Source: Methanobacterium sp. | Lineage (GTDB): Archaea; Methanobacteriota; Methanobacteria; Methanobacteriales; Methanobacteriaceae | Assembly: GCA_028700095.1 (NCBI GenBank) | Contig: JAQVTJ010000001.1 | Coordinates: 1 to 47,743, forward strand | Reading direction: 5' to 3' | DNA: 47,743 bases | Shown here: piece after piece, positions 1 through 7,713 of the stretch | Layout: each line of letters opens with the position of its first letter | How positions within the stretch are numbered: position 1 is the stretch's first letter | Translations under genes and position numbers: made by a program | Notes under the pieces: model-generated | The model's database searches: none | The model's input: only the letters and a program-made list of their open reading frames with translations | Told to the model about the DNA's origin: nothing

Positions 1-2
1 TC

Positions 3-1352
3 CTATCAACTAAGAAATGTGAAGGCATTGGAAAGTGCATTGAAGAATGTCCAACACAAGCAATAAGAATTATAGAGGGTAAGGCATTCAGCTGCATAAC
101 TTGTGGTGCATGTGCAGATGCTTGTCCTAACAATTCCATATTAAAGAATAAATATGGAGGCTTTGTAGTCGACAGGGCCAAATGTAATGCATGTGGTGTT
201 TGTGAGATGACATGCCCAGTTAATAATATCAAAATTGAAGAAGGTATTGTAAAAGGTATATGTGCAAGATGCGGTATATGTGTTGAAGCATGTCCAATAA
301 ATGCTAGGGCTGATGCACAGGATGTTATTGAGGATAGACAACTTAAATTCCTCGAATCTCTTCATTTAACTATTCAACCAGGTACAAGAGCAGAGAAAAA
401 GGAAGAAAAAGTTAAAAAAATGAATATATGTACAGTTCCTGATAACTGCACTCTTTGTGGAAGATGTGAATATTATTGTCCAACAGGTGCATTAATAGTT
501 GACAATAATTTAGAATGTGAATGTACAGATTGTAGAGTTTGTGAAGATATCTGTCCTGTAGGTGCAATAAAAGATAGAATTATAGATGAAAAAAAATGTA
601 CCCTATGCCTTAAATGTGTTACAGAATGTCCTAACAAAGCAATGTATATTGAAGATTTTAAGATTAAAATAAAAGAACCAAAAGATGAGATTAAAGGATC
701 AATTGTCTCATGTCTTAATTGTGGACTCTGTGCAGAGGCTTGTACACATGGAGCACTTCGTATAATAGATGGTAAACTACGATATGATCCAACATTATGT
801 GAAGGATGTGATACAAGGGAATGTCTGGATATTTGTCCAGTAGGTACTCTTAGACTATCTGATGATCCTAATCCTCGTATAAAAGGTTTCTGTGTTTCAT
901 GTGGTAAATGTGTTCAATCATGTGATGTTAATAAAGCAAGAATTTTAAAAACAGTTGAATGGGATGGGAATGTTACAGAAGACTGTATATCCTGTGGTAT
1001 ATGTTCAGAAATCTGTCCGAAAGGCGCAATAACTCTTAGAAGAGGTTCAATCGATGTGGATCTTGAAAAATGTGTTCTCTGTGAAAAATGTGGAATACAT
1101 TGTCCAAAAAATGCCATACCAAGAACAGCAACAATTAAAAAATCTATAAAAGAAGGTTTTAGCTTTGTACAGGATAAACTATGTATGAACTGTAAACTTT
1201 GTACTAAACTTTGTCCTGAAGAAGCAATTAAAGAAGATTCAGAAGGTAAAATTGTGATAGATGATCCAAGCTGTATATATTGTGGAGCTTGTTCAAATGC
1301 ATGTCCTGCCAAAGCAATAATACTTGAAAGAGAATTCGAGGTAACAGAATGA
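3..1352 (+). CDS. ehbK: EhbK polyferredoxin, Ehb hydrogenase (5' end outside window)
   Basis: Polyferredoxin of the energy-converting [NiFe] hydrogenase B, which uses the ion gradient to drive H2-dependent ferredoxin reduction for biosynthesis. The frame is open from base 3, so the start lies upstream; the Met at 207 is internal. The visible part has 14 cysteine repeats, nearly all of the form CxxCxxCxxxC(P), which bind [4Fe-4S] clusters and would form an electron wire. The first visible repeat (bases 18-50) has Ile in place of the second Cys, and the ninth has an extra residue (CxxCxxxCxxxCP). Its stop overlaps the ehbL start in an ATGA, so the two are translationally coupled. The identity rests on this repeat structure plus the ehbLMNOP genes that follow. 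Confidence 0.93.
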   Translation, partial: LSTKKCEGIGKCIEECPTQAIRIIEGKAFSCITCGACADACPNNSILKNKYGGFVVDRAKCNACGVCEMTCPVNNIKIEEGIVKGICARCGICVEACPINARADAQDVIEDRQLKFLESLHLTIQPGTRAEKKEEKVKKMNICTVPDNCTLCGRCEYYCPTGALIVDNNLECECTDCRVCEDICPVGAIKDRIIDEKKCTLCLKCVTECPNKAMYIEDFKIKIKEPKDEIKGSIVSCLNCGLCAEACTHGALRIIDGKLRYDPTLCEGCDTRECLDICPVGTLRLSDDPNPRIKGFCVSCGKCVQSCDVNKARILKTVEWDGNVTEDCISCGICSEICPKGAITLRRGSIDVDLEKCVLCEKCGIHCPKNAIPRTATIKKSIKEGFSFVQDKLCMNCKLCTKLCPEEAIKEDSEGKIVIDDPSCIYCGACSNACPAKAIILEREFEVTE

Positions 1353-1834
1353 AAGATTTAATCAGAATATTCCTGGAGGGTATAATAACTAATACTAAGA
1401 GAATCCTCTTTAAATCAGACAGGGTCACTGATATGGAACTTCGAAACAAAATTCTTGAAGGAAAAATAGTTCCAACAGAGAAGGTTGCAGAGGTTTCATG
1501 TATAGGTTGTGGTGGATGTGCCAATGTATGTCCAACTAATGCAATAGAAATGGTTGAACTTCCAGAGCCAATAAAACTTATGGAAGGATTAGTAAAAGAT
1601 AAAATACCGGTATTGGACAGTATAAAATGTGTTAACTGTTATTATTGCCATGATTTCTGCCCATTATATGCACTTTTCGGAGAAGCAGGAACCATACATC
1701 CAAATGATGTTGGAATTATTGAATTAGAAATATCTAAACTATTAGATGAACCAGTTAAGATTTCAGAGGATAAACTTGCTTTTATATCCCAATATCTTTC
1801 AGATTCAACCATACTTAAAAAGAGGAAGGAATAG
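1349..1834 (+). CDS. ehbL: EhbL ferredoxin-like subunit of Ehb hydrogenase
   Basis: A 161-residue iron-sulfur protein of the Ehb complex. It carries two [4Fe-4S] motifs: CxxCxxCxxVCP near residues 51-61 and CxxCYYCxxFCP near residues 93-104. The likely role is to pass electrons between the hydrogenase small subunit and the EhbK wire or soluble ferredoxin. The start overlaps the ehbK stop by four bases (ATGA). A 74-base spacer separates it from ehbM, and a GAGGA-type site precedes the ehbM start. The residues after the second motif are rich in Glu, Ile and Ser, with no further cysteine. The name relies on operon position as well as on the motifs. Confidence 0.88.
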   Translation: MKDLIRIFLEGIITNTKRILFKSDRVTDMELRNKILEGKIVPTEKVAEVSCIGCGGCANVCPTNAIEMVELPEPIKLMEGLVKDKIPVLDSIKCVNCYYCHDFCPLYALFGEAGTIHPNDVGIIELEISKLLDEPVKISEDKLAFISQYLSDSTILKKRKE

Positions 1835-1908
1835 AAATATTCCAATTTCAGATATTAAAAAAAAATGGATTATAAAATATATTACCATAACCTTTAAAGA
1901 GGAATGAT

Positions 1909-2355
1909 ATGAGCTTAAAATCATATTCACGGGCAAGAGCCGTTCATGTAATGCTTGTTTATACTGGAGGATGCAATGGCTGCGATATAGAGATTGTAAA
2001 TTGTATTTTCTCACCTAAGTACGATGCAGAACAATATAAGGTCTTTTTAACATGGAATCCTAGGGAAGCTGATGTACTTGTTGTCACAGGTCCTGTTACA
2101 AAACATAATGAAAAACCATTAATAGAAATATATAATGCAATCCCTGAACCTAAAGCTGTTATTGCTGCAGGTGCATGTGCTCTAATGGGGGGAGTTTATA
2201 AAAATATACATGGAGATATACCATCAGAAGAGATAATGGGTCCAGTAGAGAATATAATCCCAGTAGATGCCAAGATTCCAGGTTGTGCAGTAAGACCAGA
2301 AGATGTGTTATCTGGTGTTGTAGCAGCATTACCATTATTATTAGATGCAAAATAA
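1909..2355 (+). CDS. ehbM: EhbM, [NiFe] hydrogenase small subunit
   Basis: Small subunit of the group 4 membrane-bound hydrogenase (NuoB/EchC-like), 148 residues, which is usual for this compact class. The proximal [4Fe-4S] cluster ligands are visible: a CNGCD motif (Cys22, Cys25), a GACALMGG Cys near residue 88 and a PGCAVRPED Cys near residue 125. It lacks the twin-arginine leader and extra clusters of periplasmic hydrogenases, as expected for an inner-face energy-converting enzyme. A GAGGAATGAT ribosome binding region sits just upstream of the ATG. The next gene is the large subunit, the standard order in ehb operons. Confidence 0.95.
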   Translation: MSLKSYSRARAVHVMLVYTGGCNGCDIEIVNCIFSPKYDAEQYKVFLTWNPREADVLVVTGPVTKHNEKPLIEIYNAIPEPKAVIAAGACALMGGVYKNIHGDIPSEEIMGPVENIIPVDAKIPGCAVRPEDVLSGVVAALPLLLDAK

Positions 2356-2410
2356 TACAAACAATTTATAAAATAAATTTTATTAATATATATATTAAAA
2401 GGTGGATTTA

Positions 2411-3544
2411 ATGGAAGAAGATAACAAGATAACCGATAAAAAGGTCATCGAAACAGAAGTTACTATGGGAACAGTACATTCTGCAGCAATAGAACCTTAC
2501 AGGGTTAGATTATTTGTTGAAGACGAAATTGTAAGGGATGCTGAAATTACAGTTGGAATTAACCACAGAGGTATTGAAAGAATAATGGAAGGATTGCCTG
2601 TTGAAAAGGCAAATAGTCTTACAGAAAAAATATGTGGTATATGTTCCAACAGCCATATATGGAATTCTTGTTTAGTTGCTGAGAAAGCAATTGGAATAGA
2701 AGTACCAGAAAGAGCCCAATATATAAGGGTTATAATGGAAGAATTAGAACGTCTACATAGTCATATGCTTTATTTAGCCCATGGAAATGAAGTTCTTGGA
2801 CATGAAACATTTGCAATGAGATTATTCTATATCCGAGAAACAGTAATGGAACTTTTAAGGATTATCGGAGGTAATAGGGTACAATATGGTGTTTCTATTA
2901 TTGGAGGTATTAGACCACGCTGTGAACTTGATGAAATGAGAATACAAAAAATTAGAGAAGGATTAAACTTAATAGAAGAGAAAATAACAGAATTTGCAGA
3001 TAGATTTGTTTCTGATCCCATGATAATGTCACGTATAACTGGAGTGGGCGTTTTAACACAGAAACAAGCAATAAAACTAGGTGCAACCGGCCCAACTTTA
3101 AGATCTACAGGTGTGGGAATAGATTTACGAAGTGAAATGGAATCATATGCACCATTTGACTTTGATATTATCACCCAGAATGATGGTGATGTTAAATCAA
3201 ATCTTTTAGTTAGGGTTCTTGAAATTCCTGAAGCTATAAAAATTATTAGACAAGCATTAGATAATCTTCCAGAAGGTAAAATAACTAATAGAAGTTGGGA
3301 AATGGTAGATGCACCAATAACCAAAAGTTATATTGAAGTTCCAAGGGGAACATTATATCATTCTTATGCTCTTGAAGATGGTAGAGTAAGAAATTCTATT
3401 ATTAGAACACCATCAATAGCAAACATAGGTGCAATGCAATATGCAACAATTGGACATCATATAACAGATGCACAGCTTGCAATAGTACAGTGCGATCCTT
3501 GTTTCACCTGCACAGATCGTGCAATCCAAATAATCAAAATATAA
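2411..3544 (+). CDS. ehbN: EhbN, [NiFe] hydrogenase large (catalytic) subunit
   Basis: Catalytic subunit (NuoD/EchE-like) holding the Ni-Fe site. Both cysteine pairs are present: KICGIC near residue 75 and DPCFTC near residue 364, close to the C-terminus. The DPCxxC pair is followed by a short tail, so C-terminal maturation processing may be minimal, as in group 4 enzymes. I prefer the ATG at 2411: an AAAAGGTGG site ends five bases before it. The in-frame GTG at 2402 is part of that site and would add only three residues. It interacts with EhbM and the EhbO membrane anchor. Length (377 residues) fits the family. Confidence 0.95.
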   Translation: MEEDNKITDKKVIETEVTMGTVHSAAIEPYRVRLFVEDEIVRDAEITVGINHRGIERIMEGLPVEKANSLTEKICGICSNSHIWNSCLVAEKAIGIEVPERAQYIRVIMEELERLHSHMLYLAHGNEVLGHETFAMRLFYIRETVMELLRIIGGNRVQYGVSIIGGIRPRCELDEMRIQKIREGLNLIEEKITEFADRFVSDPMIMSRITGVGVLTQKQAIKLGATGPTLRSTGVGIDLRSEMESYAPFDFDIITQNDGDVKSNLLVRVLEIPEAIKIIRQALDNLPEGKITNRSWEMVDAPITKSYIEVPRGTLYHSYALEDGRVRNSIIRTPSIANIGAMQYATIGHHITDAQLAIVQCDPCFTCTDRAIQIIKI

Positions 3545-3561
3545 AAAAAAAGGAGATCATG

Positions 3562-4551
3562 ATGACAGTAATAAATTCCATAATCACAGTAATTGGAACA
3601 TTAATAGTTGCATTACTAGTAAGTATATGGCTTCCTGGGATTGAGAGAAAATTTATACATGCAAGAATACAGCAAAGAGTAGGTCCTCCAATATCCAGTG
3701 TAGGTATAATGGCACCAATCAAATTTTTCTTCAAACAAACAATAATACCCAATTCTCCAATGCCTAGATTATTCAATACCCTTCCCATAATAAGTTTATT
3801 ATCAATTATAGCTATATTTCTGATAATAATGCCACAACTCTATATATACACTGTACTTACAAGTATAATAGCTGTTGTGGGCCTTTTAAAGGTGGAAGAG
3901 GTTATCTATGTATTTATGGGATCACTTTCGAAATCTGTTATGTCCCTTAAAATGCCATTTCCAGATATTGTTAAAGGTGCAAAACATTATAATATCCAAA
4001 GATCTTTTTTAGAGGAACTAAGTTCACTTAGAGCATTTAGATTAATAGCTTTCGGATCTTTCCCTTTATATATAGCACTTTTTGTTCCTGTTGTAATGTC
4101 TAAAAGCATCTATATAGAGGGTATTGTATTATACCAACAGATAAACGGACCTATACTTTTCACATTAGCAGGAGTTTTGGGAGCAATAGTCTTTTTCATA
4201 GGATATATGATACTTTTAAATGAATATCCATTTGCAATTCTAAAAACAAAGGCAGATGTTATTGAAGGTCCTTTAATGGAATATGCTGCTAAATATAGGG
4301 CATATTTATATGTTACAAGAGGATTTCTGATGTTTGTATTAGCTAGTGTTTTCACAACATTATTCCTTGGAATTCCACCGAATTTATTCAGCTGGAACAT
4401 ATTTATAACAATAGCAGTAGCATTAATATTCCCAATTTTAATGGCAATTATGAGTGCATTCTCTCCTATATTTACATATAAACAGTTTTATCCAACAGTT
4501 GCAGGTTTTTCAATTATTGGGATATTGGCAATAATTTTCACATTCATTTAA
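3562..4551 (+). CDS. ehbO: EhbO, NuoH/HyfC-like membrane subunit of Ehb
   Basis: Membrane anchor that couples the hydrogenase module to ion translocation, homologous to complex I subunit NuoH. The translation has about eight hydrophobic segments and the family signature near its N-terminus (GIERKFIHARIQQRVGPP). The open frame extends back to 3490, overlapping ehbN, but AAGGAGATC just before the tandem ATGs at 3559 and 3562 places the real start there. I chose 3562 for its better six-base spacing. It follows ehbN by 17 bases in the same operon. About 330 residues is normal for this subunit. Confidence 0.92.
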   Translation: MTVINSIITVIGTLIVALLVSIWLPGIERKFIHARIQQRVGPPISSVGIMAPIKFFFKQTIIPNSPMPRLFNTLPIISLLSIIAIFLIIMPQLYIYTVLTSIIAVVGLLKVEEVIYVFMGSLSKSVMSLKMPFPDIVKGAKHYNIQRSFLEELSSLRAFRLIAFGSFPLYIALFVPVVMSKSIYIEGIVLYQQINGPILFTLAGVLGAIVFFIGYMILLNEYPFAILKTKADVIEGPLMEYAAKYRAYLYVTRGFLMFVLASVFTTLFLGIPPNLFSWNIFITIAVALIFPILMAIMSAFSPIFTYKQFYPTVAGFSIIGILAIIFTFI

Positions 4552-4625
4552 ACTAGTTGGAATATATCCGAATAAAAACATAGTATAACAAATAAAACTA
4601 ACTAAAAAACCACAGGTGATGGTAA

Positions 4626-4901
4626 ATGAAGTTCGTTGTAAGACCCATGCATATAATAAGTGTTGGAGGATACATAGTTGAAACACAGTTCCCATTTAGG
4701 AACTTAATAGTGGTTAATCCAACAGAAGAACCAATAAAAATTGATATACCTATTTTTACCGAAGATTGGATTGAAGAACATCGTCAGTTGGGTCTTGAAA
4801 TAACACCATTAACAGAAAAAGAAAGTTTTCTAAGCAATTTCAGAAAGGCTAAGATCAAATTGGATAAACTTAAAAAAGAAAAATTAACTGAAATTAATTA
4901 G
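4626..4901 (+). CDS. ehbP: EhbP, small Ehb hydrogenase subunit
   Basis: A 91-residue soluble, charged protein with no cysteine and no transmembrane segment. Its place directly after ehbO and its size fit EhbP of methanobacterial ehb operons; no function is known for it beyond membership of the operon. A GGTGATGG site lies just upstream of the ATG. An oligo-T tract follows 38 bases after the stop, and the next gene is on the opposite strand, so this is the last gene of the operon here. I see no ehbQ after it. The identification is mainly positional. Confidence 0.75.
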   Translation: MKFVVRPMHIISVGGYIVETQFPFRNLIVVNPTEEPIKIDIPIFTEDWIEEHRQLGLEITPLTEKESFLSNFRKAKIKLDKLKKEKLTEIN

Positions 4902-4938
4902 AAAATTAAATTATACACATACTATAAACAGACCCAAC

Positions 4939-4947
4939 TTTTTTTTT
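4939..4947 (+). terminator. oligo-T terminator after the ehb operon
   Basis: Nine consecutive T residues lie between the ehbP stop and the convergent GMC oxidoreductase gene. Oligo-T tracts are the usual intrinsic termination signal in archaea. No strong hairpin precedes it. Confidence 0.55.
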
Positions 4948-4982
4948 GTTTATAATAAATTTATTTTATATAATCACAATAT

Positions 4983-6266
4983 CTATTGTGATAACGTGTT
5001 AGAAACCCTCATGGCCAGTGCAGATGTAAGCATTATGGTTGGAAGTCCCTGTGAATAGGGTACAAGAGAAAGATCCGCAACCCAAAGACCTTCAGGTAAA
5101 CCTGATGGTTTCATTGATGAAATATCCTCTTTTTTAAGATGAACAGTCCCTCCAAGATGCCCTCCATTATACATTCCTTTTATAAATGGTCCTGAAACTC
5201 CAGATGCTTCTAGTATTGTTTTAGCTTTTGAAATTGCTGTATTCATTGTTAATTTATCGTTATCGGTTATTGTTTTTTGTATGGATCCATCATAAGATAT
5301 GGTTCCTTTCTCTGTGTCTGCAATTTTAATCATAATCCCAACTCTATCATTTATTGAAACATTTCTCCAGGGTTTATGGAAAAAATGGGATAATATATCC
5401 AGATAAGGAGATAATATATAATTTTCATGTTTGCTAAACCATGTCATTGGAGGTTCTTTAAGCTGTTTTGCTCCTTTAGAAATTCCTCCAACTGTAAGTA
5501 CTATGTCAGCCCATAATTTGTCCTGTATTTTAAATCCTGATCTTTTTAATATTTGGGCTGTGCCCACACATCCTGCAGCAAGAATCACAGCATCTGCTTT
5601 AACTATTTTTGTTGAAGATCCAGATCTAATTAAAACCCCTGTAACATGTCCTTTTTCAATTAATAATTTATCAACAGGAGAAGATGTATGTATAACAGCA
5701 CCCATTTTAATTGCTTCATTTAAAAATTGGTTAGAATCCCAGCGAGCACCAGTTAAACATCCCATTTCACACAAACCACATGAATTACATTTATCTAATT
5801 TCACAGCTTTTGGTGTGGCTTTAGGATTAAATCCAAGATTTTCCGCGGTTTGATACATTTTATAGGTTAATGGTCTCCACCTTTTCATTGGAATAGCTTT
5901 GATATTTAACTTTTTTTCAAGTTCTTCAAATTCAGGACTAAGATCAAGTCCTAACTTTTTAAACCCATGCTCAGTTCTTACCATATTTACACATGATATT
6001 GTAGTTGAACCACCAAGGTTTATACCTCTTACAAGCACTAAATCCCTTGCGGATCTTATTATATTCATATGTGGAAATATTCTGTTTATATTACTTTCAC
6101 CACCAAGAAGACCCATCATCTTTAATGGTTCAACTAATGTTAAATATCTTGTAAAAGGTTTAAAAGGTTTTCCTGCTTCTAATATTGTTATATCATAACC
6201 TTTTGAAGCTAATACAAGTGCAGCTGTCCCGCCTCCTGCACCAGAACCCACAATTATTATTTTCAT
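4983..6266 (-). CDS. GMC-family FAD oxidoreductase with internal four-Cys cluster
   Basis: A 427-residue flavoprotein. The N-terminal FAD-binding Rossmann motif (VGSGAGGGTAA) covers residues 6-16, with the ribose-binding Glu at residue 30 (ILEAG). The C-terminus has the GMC signature region (LWVADLSLVPYSQGLPTIM). Cys160, 163, 166 and 170 form a CxxCxxCxxxC array that could hold an iron-sulfur cluster; a cysteine-rich insert here is a feature of long-chain alcohol oxidase-like GMC proteins. The substrate is unknown, probably an alcohol or aldehyde given the reductase/synthetase upstream. It is the last gene of the minus-strand operon, starting 18 bases after its neighbour. The family call is firm; the chemistry is inferred. 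Confidence 0.82.
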   Translation of the reverse strand: MKIIIVGSGAGGGTAALVLASKGYDITILEAGKPFKPFTRYLTLVEPLKMMGLLGGESNINRIFPHMNIIRSARDLVLVRGINLGGSTTISCVNMVRTEHGFKKLGLDLSPEFEELEKKLNIKAIPMKRWRPLTYKMYQTAENLGFNPKATPKAVKLDKCNSCGLCEMGCLTGARWDSNQFLNEAIKMGAVIHTSSPVDKLLIEKGHVTGVLIRSGSSTKIVKADAVILAAGCVGTAQILKRSGFKIQDKLWADIVLTVGGISKGAKQLKEPPMTWFSKHENYILSPYLDILSHFFHKPWRNVSINDRVGIMIKIADTEKGTISYDGSIQKTITDNDKLTMNTAISKAKTILEASGVSGPFIKGMYNGGHLGGTVHLKKEDISSMKPSGLPEGLWVADLSLVPYSQGLPTIMLTSALAMRVSNTLSQ

Positions 6267-6284
6267 ATTTTTTTTATACCACTT

Positions 6285-6875
6285 TTAATATTCAATATTT
6301 ATACAAGCTTCACAATTTTTTGATCCATCAGTGATTCTTTTAAGAAATTTCATATCCATTTTATTATTTAAACCCTTTAAAACACCTTCATCTGCAGCAC
6401 TCATTATTTCACATGTTTGGGAAGTGTAATGATTGGCAAGTGCACAGGATTTAACCTTAAGCATTAATTGTTTTTCTTCTTTTTTTATAGTAAATTTTAC
6501 TCCCAATACTTTGTATAGTATATGTGCTGTTGCAATTGTTTCGTTTATATTATTATCTATATTTAGACGTTTTTTTGTTTCACATCCTAATATATAGCCT
6601 GCTTTGAACATTTCTGTTCTGCCTATTTTTAAAGCTTTTTTAAAACCTAATGTTTCTATTAATATGTTTACATGGAGATTATGGTTTGCTGCCATAATTG
6701 CTCTGCGTTCTTCAAGTTTTCCTTTAGAGGGGTTTTCTATAGAATATGGTGAAATGGAATATTTATCCATAAGTATATTAAAATGGGTGTTTGTTAAATT
6801 AGATAATCTTTCTAATTCATTAATTAGAATAGAATCTGGTGTCCAATATGAAAGAAATTTTAGTTTAATATTCAT
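6285..6875 (-). CDS. L-2-amino-thiazoline-4-carboxylic acid hydrolase-family protein
   Basis: About 196 residues, resembling the L2ATC-hydrolase-like family (PF14196), members of which are common in anaerobes and mostly of unproven function. Visible points are a helical N-terminal half, a KSCALANHY segment, a TCEIMSAADEGVLKG segment that is typical of the family C-terminal part, and CEACINIEY at the end. It need not act on thiazolines. I prefer the ATG at 6875; an ATG at 6893 would overlap the upstream gene by 16 bases and is also possible. It sits between the acyl-adenylate synthetase half and the GMC oxidoreductase, so it probably belongs to the same pathway. Confidence 0.62.
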   Translation of the reverse strand: MNIKLKFLSYWTPDSILINELERLSNLTNTHFNILMDKYSISPYSIENPSKGKLEERRAIMAANHNLHVNILIETLGFKKALKIGRTEMFKAGYILGCETKKRLNIDNNINETIATAHILYKVLGVKFTIKKEEKQLMLKVKSCALANHYTSQTCEIMSAADEGVLKGLNNKMDMKFLKRITDGSKNCEACINIEY

Positions 6876-6877
6876 TT

Positions 6878-7699
6878 TTATTGGCCTTCCCATCCTAAGT
6901 AAAGTATTTTATTTTGTTTTAATTCTTTTGTTAGTTTTTCAATAAATTTATCATCATAAATATTATTTAAAAGATTTTTGTGACGTTTTAAAATATTTTC
7001 TCTTTTTAATTTTAAGTTAGCAGTTAGATCACCATTTTCTATTGTGAGATCATTTCTAAGTATTAGCCAACGTTTTATTTTCTCAGGATTTGAGAGTTTT
7101 GAATTCATATCTTCCATTTCCATAACTATTTTTTCATAGTTAATTGTTTTATCAACCCATATTAGGGCGGTACAATAAGGTTTTTCATCTCCAACTACCA
7201 TAACTTCAGATATTCCTGGAATATGTTTTATTAGACCTTCAATTTTAAGGGAACTTATATTTTTTCCATAGGAATTAACTATTAATTCTTTTTTTCTTCC
7301 AATAATAACTAAACTGCCTTCCTCTGTTAAATATCCGTAATCTCCTGTGTAAAACCAGCCATTTTGTAGTGATAAGTTTTTATGGTTATTATTGAAGTAG
7401 CCTGAGGTGACTTGAGGGCCTTGTACAAGCACTTCTCCATCTTTATTTATTTTAATATTTGTATGTGGTAGAGGCTCTCCAAATGTACCTATCCTATTTG
7501 ATCCTAATTTATTGATGGTTAAAAGAGGTGCTTCTGTTAAACCATAAGCATTATAGATTTGAATATCTAAGTCATTAAAACTATATAATAACCCAGTACT
7601 TATAGGGGCAGAACCCACTATTAACTGGGTGCAAATATCAAGACCTATCTTTTTAAGGATGGTTCTTTTTAATATTTTACGTAGTATACCTTTTAACAT
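6878..7699 (-). CDS. AMP-dependent acyl-CoA synthetase, C-terminal half (split by a frame break)
   Basis: C-terminal half of the adenylate-forming domain that begins in the upstream frame. It has the A5 motif (NAYGLTEAP), A7 (GWFYTGDYGY), A8 (IIGRKKELIVNSYGKNIS) and a C-terminal TANLKLKR segment with the candidate catalytic Lys, as in FAA1-type long-chain acyl-CoA synthetases. Alone it lacks the ATP-binding A3 loop, which lies in the preceding frame, so it is not a complete enzyme. The reading frame is open back to a TAG at 7730-7732, across the upstream TAA at 7714-7716; the ATG at 7699 is probably internal. A reinitiated two-piece enzyme is possible but unproven. Confidence 0.8.
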   Translation of the reverse strand: MLKGILRKILKRTILKKIGLDICTQLIVGSAPISTGLLYSFNDLDIQIYNAYGLTEAPLLTINKLGSNRIGTFGEPLPHTNIKINKDGEVLVQGPQVTSGYFNNNHKNLSLQNGWFYTGDYGYLTEEGSLVIIGRKKELIVNSYGKNISSLKIEGLIKHIPGISEVMVVGDEKPYCTALIWVDKTINYEKIVMEMEDMNSKLSNPEKIKRWLILRNDLTIENGDLTANLKLKRENILKRHKNLLNNIYDDKFIEKLTKELKQNKILYLGWEGQ

Positions 7700-7713
7700 A
7701 CCTTCATTGATAT

